Shown here piece by piece: positions 6,206-8,141 of a stretch of 8,141 nt of DNA. Position 1 is the first letter of the stretch; each line of letters starts with the position of its first letter. The position numbers and the translations under genes are program-made. The stretch is from JBLNBN01 sp050260015 (GTDB taxonomy: Bacteria; Bacteroidota; Ignavibacteria; Kapaibacteriales; UBA2268): contig JBLNBN010000031.1 of NCBI GenBank assembly GCA_050260015.1, forward strand, positions 1 through 8,141, read 5' to 3'. The notes below the pieces were generated by a model. The model was given only the letters and a program-made list of their open reading frames with translations. It was not told the origin of the DNA and did no database searches.

Positions 6206-6826
6206 TTACCTATAGAACAAATCTTTCTCGAGAATTGATTTATAAGCGGATTTATACGTTTCGATCAGTTCAACTATCGCAGCCGCCGCAAGCGATTCCC
6301 CGTCCGGCGACCCGGAATTTAAAATTTCCGGCACATAGGAGTTTTTTATATATTCGCAATAATCGGAGATCAGCTTTGAGCATGAGGCGTTCTGCCCGAA
6401 ATAATACTTTTCGCAGAGTGTATTGGCCGCAAGCGTCAAGTTTTTATAAATTGCCTTTGCCTCCTGCTCCTCCTGCCCCGTTTTCCCGCGCAGCGAATTG
6501 AATCTTTTGATAAGCGGCGCGACCTCTTTGTCGAAATCCGCGTAGAAACCGCCGTTCAACCTGCTCCAATCCGCACGGAATTGAACTGCCCTGGAAGTTG
6601 ATTCAGCCCGGACTTTGGTTTCGTTTTTAACGATCGCCCTCGCACGGGCTTCCAAATCGTCCAGCTTGGCTATAAGGCCAATTATCTCCGCCTTCTCGCA
6701 GGCGCGCGGCGGATCGGGTATTTCCCGGGCTATACTCAGCACGGGCTCCGCCCCTTGGGACGGGAACGAATACGCGGCCGTAATCAGCGCGAACGCCGCA
6801 AAAATAAAATGTCGATTAATTCTCAT
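6206..6826 (-). CDS. Exported protein of unknown function with four cysteines
   Basis: I do not recognise a family. The protein is 206 aa from ATG 6824-6826. TTG two codons upstream is the other choice. A Sec signal peptide is clear: MRINRH, a hydrophobic core FIFAAFALITAAY, and probable cleavage after SQGA (23-26). There is no lipobox, so a soluble periplasmic or secreted protein is likely. The mature part looks mostly alpha-helical and highly charged, with heptad-like stretches at about 46-78 and 95-130. It has cysteines at 43, 138, 149 and 157, which could form two disulfides outside the cytoplasm. The C-terminal helix ends with ILEKDLFYR. The gene follows yicC on the same strand after a terminator, and only about 30 bases separate that stem from the start. 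No Shine-Dalgarno is visible. Codon use looks like that of its neighbours. Confidence 0.8.
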   Translation of the reverse strand: MRINRHFIFAAFALITAAYSFPSQGAEPVLSIAREIPDPPRACEKAEIIGLIAKLDDLEARARAIVKNETKVRAESTSRAVQFRADWSRLNGGFYADFDKEVAPLIKRFNSLRGKTGQEEQEAKAIYKNLTLAANTLCEKYYFGQNASCSKLISDYCEYIKNSYVPEILNSGSPDGESLAAAAIVELIETYKSAYKSILEKDLFYR

Positions 6827-6844
6827 TTTCAATATAATATAAAT

Positions 6845-6884
6845 AAATATAAAAGAGCCGGTTAAATTTATAAGCTTAACCGGC
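6845..6884 (-). terminator. Intrinsic terminator after yicC
   Basis: On the minus strand GCCGGTTAA (6876-6884) and TTAACCGGC (6857-6865) form a perfect 9-bp stem around a 10-base loop, followed by the T-rich stretch TCTTTTATATTT (6845-6856). It would end the carbonic-anhydrase-like / yicC transcript, or attenuate read-through into the exported protein gene. Confidence 0.75.
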
Positions 6885-6915
6885 GAACTACTATTTACGG
6901 CTAAGCGATAGTCAA

Positions 6916-6942
6916 AGCCGGCGGAGATATGCCCCGCTGGCT
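6916..6942. repeat. Stem-loop overlapping the yicC stop codon
   Basis: AGCCGGCGG (6916-6924) and CCGCTGGCT (6934-6942) pair over 9 bp with one mismatch that can be a G-U wobble on one strand. The stem includes part of the yicC TAG stop (6941-6943). No T tract follows, so it is not a terminator by itself. It may protect the 3' end of the mRNA. Confidence 0.4.
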
Positions 6943-7816
6943 ATTCGATATTCTGAATTTGCTCGCGAATGCGCTCTAATTCTTCCTTGAAGTTAACGAC
7001 GATTTGCGAGATTTGCGCGTCGTTTATCTTCGAGCCGATCGTATTGATCTCGCGGTGCATCTCCTGCAACAGGAAAACAAGCTTGCGGCCGGGAGGTTCG
7101 TTCCCTTTGAAGGTATCGTAGAAGAACTTCTCGTGCGAGCGTAAACGGACGCACTCCTCGGAAATGTCCAGCTTGTCCGCCTGGAAAACGATTTCCATTT
7201 GCAGGCGTTGCTCGTCGATCTCGTCGCTTTCAAAGAGCTGCGCGATGCGCGCGCGAAGTCTCTCGCGTTCCTGCGGCACGCGCTCTATCGAGAGCGTTTC
7301 GATCTTTTGCGTCATATTTTCCAGGCGTTTCATTCTCGAGAGAATATCCTTGGAAATTTGGCCGCCCTCCTGCGTTCTCATCGAGTCAAGCGACTTTAAC
7401 GCCTGGGCGGTAGCGGCTACGAGCAATTTGGCGAGGATTTCGTCCTGCGTCGATTCTTCCTTAGAGACGAAAAAATCGGAGAAATGCAATACGTCTTCCA
7501 AACCGATCGCGCTTTTCATTTTGAGCGACTTCTTCAAGCCGTCGAGCGCGTCGAAGCAATTCTTAGCGGCGTTTTCGTCGATCTTGAATCCCTGCGCGCC
7601 GGGCTCCTGCTCGATTTGCGCATTGATTGTTAGGGTGCCGCGCGAAACGCCTTTGCGTGCCAATTCGCGAATTTCGCCCTCTAAATGCTGGAATCCGCGG
7701 GGCAATTTGCAGTTGAGCTCAAAGTATCTTCCGTTTAAGCTTTTTATTTCCACAACCGCTCTGTTGCCCGATTCTGAGGCTTCGCCCTTGCTGAAGCCTG
7801 TCATGCTTTTGATCAT
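6941..7816 (-). CDS. yicC: YicC/YloC family endoribonuclease
   Basis: A 291-aa cytoplasmic protein of the widely conserved YicC/YloC family. Members have been reported as endoribonucleases, and in E. coli YicC affects turnover of the small RNA RyhB. The N-terminal YicC domain starts MIKSMTGFSKGE and has EIKSLNGRYFELNCKLP (about 24-40). A charged helical middle follows. The C-terminal DUF1732-type domain has DISEECVRLRSHEKFF (217-232) and PGRKLVFLLQEMHREINTIG (242-261), ending REQIQNIE as family members do. Length and all conserved blocks are intact. ATG 7814-7816 matches the family N terminus (MI.SMT). GTG at 7820-7822 is an alternative two codons upstream. It begins 17 bases after the stop of the upstream hexapeptide-protein gene, so the two probably share a transcript. 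Confidence 0.95.
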   Translation of the reverse strand: MIKSMTGFSKGEASESGNRAVVEIKSLNGRYFELNCKLPRGFQHLEGEIRELARKGVSRGTLTINAQIEQEPGAQGFKIDENAAKNCFDALDGLKKSLKMKSAIGLEDVLHFSDFFVSKEESTQDEILAKLLVAATAQALKSLDSMRTQEGGQISKDILSRMKRLENMTQKIETLSIERVPQERERLRARIAQLFESDEIDEQRLQMEIVFQADKLDISEECVRLRSHEKFFYDTFKGNEPPGRKLVFLLQEMHREINTIGSKINDAQISQIVVNFKEELERIREQIQNIE

Positions 7817-7833
7817 ATTCACTTTTATGAAAT

Positions 7834-8141
7834 TTATAAATTCTTCAAACCGTTTCTATATTCGGAGACGTATTTAACGTAATTTGCGGCGTTGCGACGG
7901 ACCTTTTCGCGCTCCTGCTCCGTTAGGGGGCGCACTACCTTCCCGGGAACTCCCGCGACGAGGCTGCCCTCCGGGACGACGAAGCCCTCGCGCACTACGC
8001 TGCCGGCGGCGATCAGGCTCTCGGAATGAATTTCCGCGCCGTCCAATACGATCGCGCCTATGCCTATCAATACGTAATCGTGTATCGTACAGCCGTGCAG
8101 GCTAACCGAATGCGCAATGGATACGTCCGAACCAATATTAA
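7834..8141 (-). CDS. Gamma-carbonic-anhydrase-like hexapeptide protein (partial, N terminus missing)
   Basis: The gene runs off the right edge. The reading frame stays open from the stop at 7834 to 8141, giving about 102 residues of a protein whose family is usually 170-180 aa. The visible part is left-handed beta-helix: IGSDVSIAHSVSLHGCTIHD (8077-8136), then VLIGIGAIVLDGAEI, then GSLVAGVPGKVVRPLT, and a closing helix ending in SEYRNGLKNL. IAHSVSLHG keeps two histidines five residues apart (8110-8112 and 8095-8097), matching zinc ligands 2 and 3 of gamma-class carbonic anhydrases and of YrdA and PaaY. The first ligand would lie beyond the edge. Catalysis is uncertain, because many relatives have no shown carbonic anhydrase activity. 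It probably shares a transcript with yicC. Confidence 0.9.
   Translation of the reverse strand, partial: NIGSDVSIAHSVSLHGCTIHDYVLIGIGAIVLDGAEIHSESLIAAGSVVREGFVVPEGSLVAGVPGKVVRPLTEQEREKVRRNAANYVKYVSEYRNGLKNL

Noticed and set aside
7164..7877. A 237-codon plus-strand open frame opposite yicC
   Set aside because: It is antisense to a clearly conserved yicC frame, is rich in Ser, Arg and Cys, and has no domain. It is a shadow of the real gene.

Overview
The window most likely comes from a member of the Bacteroidota or the wider FCB group (for example a Kapabacteria- or Ignavibacteria-like lineage). The main pointers are a secreted M1 aminopeptidase ending in a type IX secretion (Por) sorting domain and a rhomboid-fold protein with the C-terminal tail seen on Bacteroidota rhomboids. 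Most starts also lack a strong Shine-Dalgarno sequence. The exact phylum is inference. Nothing mobile was seen: no transposase, integrase, CRISPR array or long repeat. Most of this is ordinary chromosome.

Left part (1-1440): a tRNA-Gly(GCC) with a well-formed promoter lies on the minus strand, downstream of trxB (thioredoxin reductase), also on the minus strand. A 227-base divergent intergenic region then separates trxB from the plus-strand genes and carries candidate promoters for both directions and two small dyads.

Middle part (1440-6115, plus strand): a T9SS-exported M1 zinc aminopeptidase, a lipoprotein-type L,D-transpeptidase (YkuD fold), a stand-alone NuoE-like [2Fe-2S] thioredoxin-fold protein, and a six-helix membrane protein. 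I read the last as a rhomboid that has lost its catalytic serine and oxyanion residues, that is a pseudoprotease. The first two genes act in the envelope or outside the cell. NuoE is a redox protein but lacks its usual partner NuoF nearby.

Right part (6152-8141, minus strand): a strong bidirectional terminator closes both convergent units. Read in transcription order from the right edge, there is a truncated gamma-carbonic-anhydrase-like hexapeptide protein, yicC (endoribonuclease family) 17 bases after it, an intrinsic terminator, and then an unrecognised exported four-cysteine protein whose start lies only about 30 bases past that terminator stem.

The best candidates for something not well described are the pseudo-rhomboid beside the solitary NuoE and the exported four-cysteine protein. 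I do not see a clearly novel multi-gene system.
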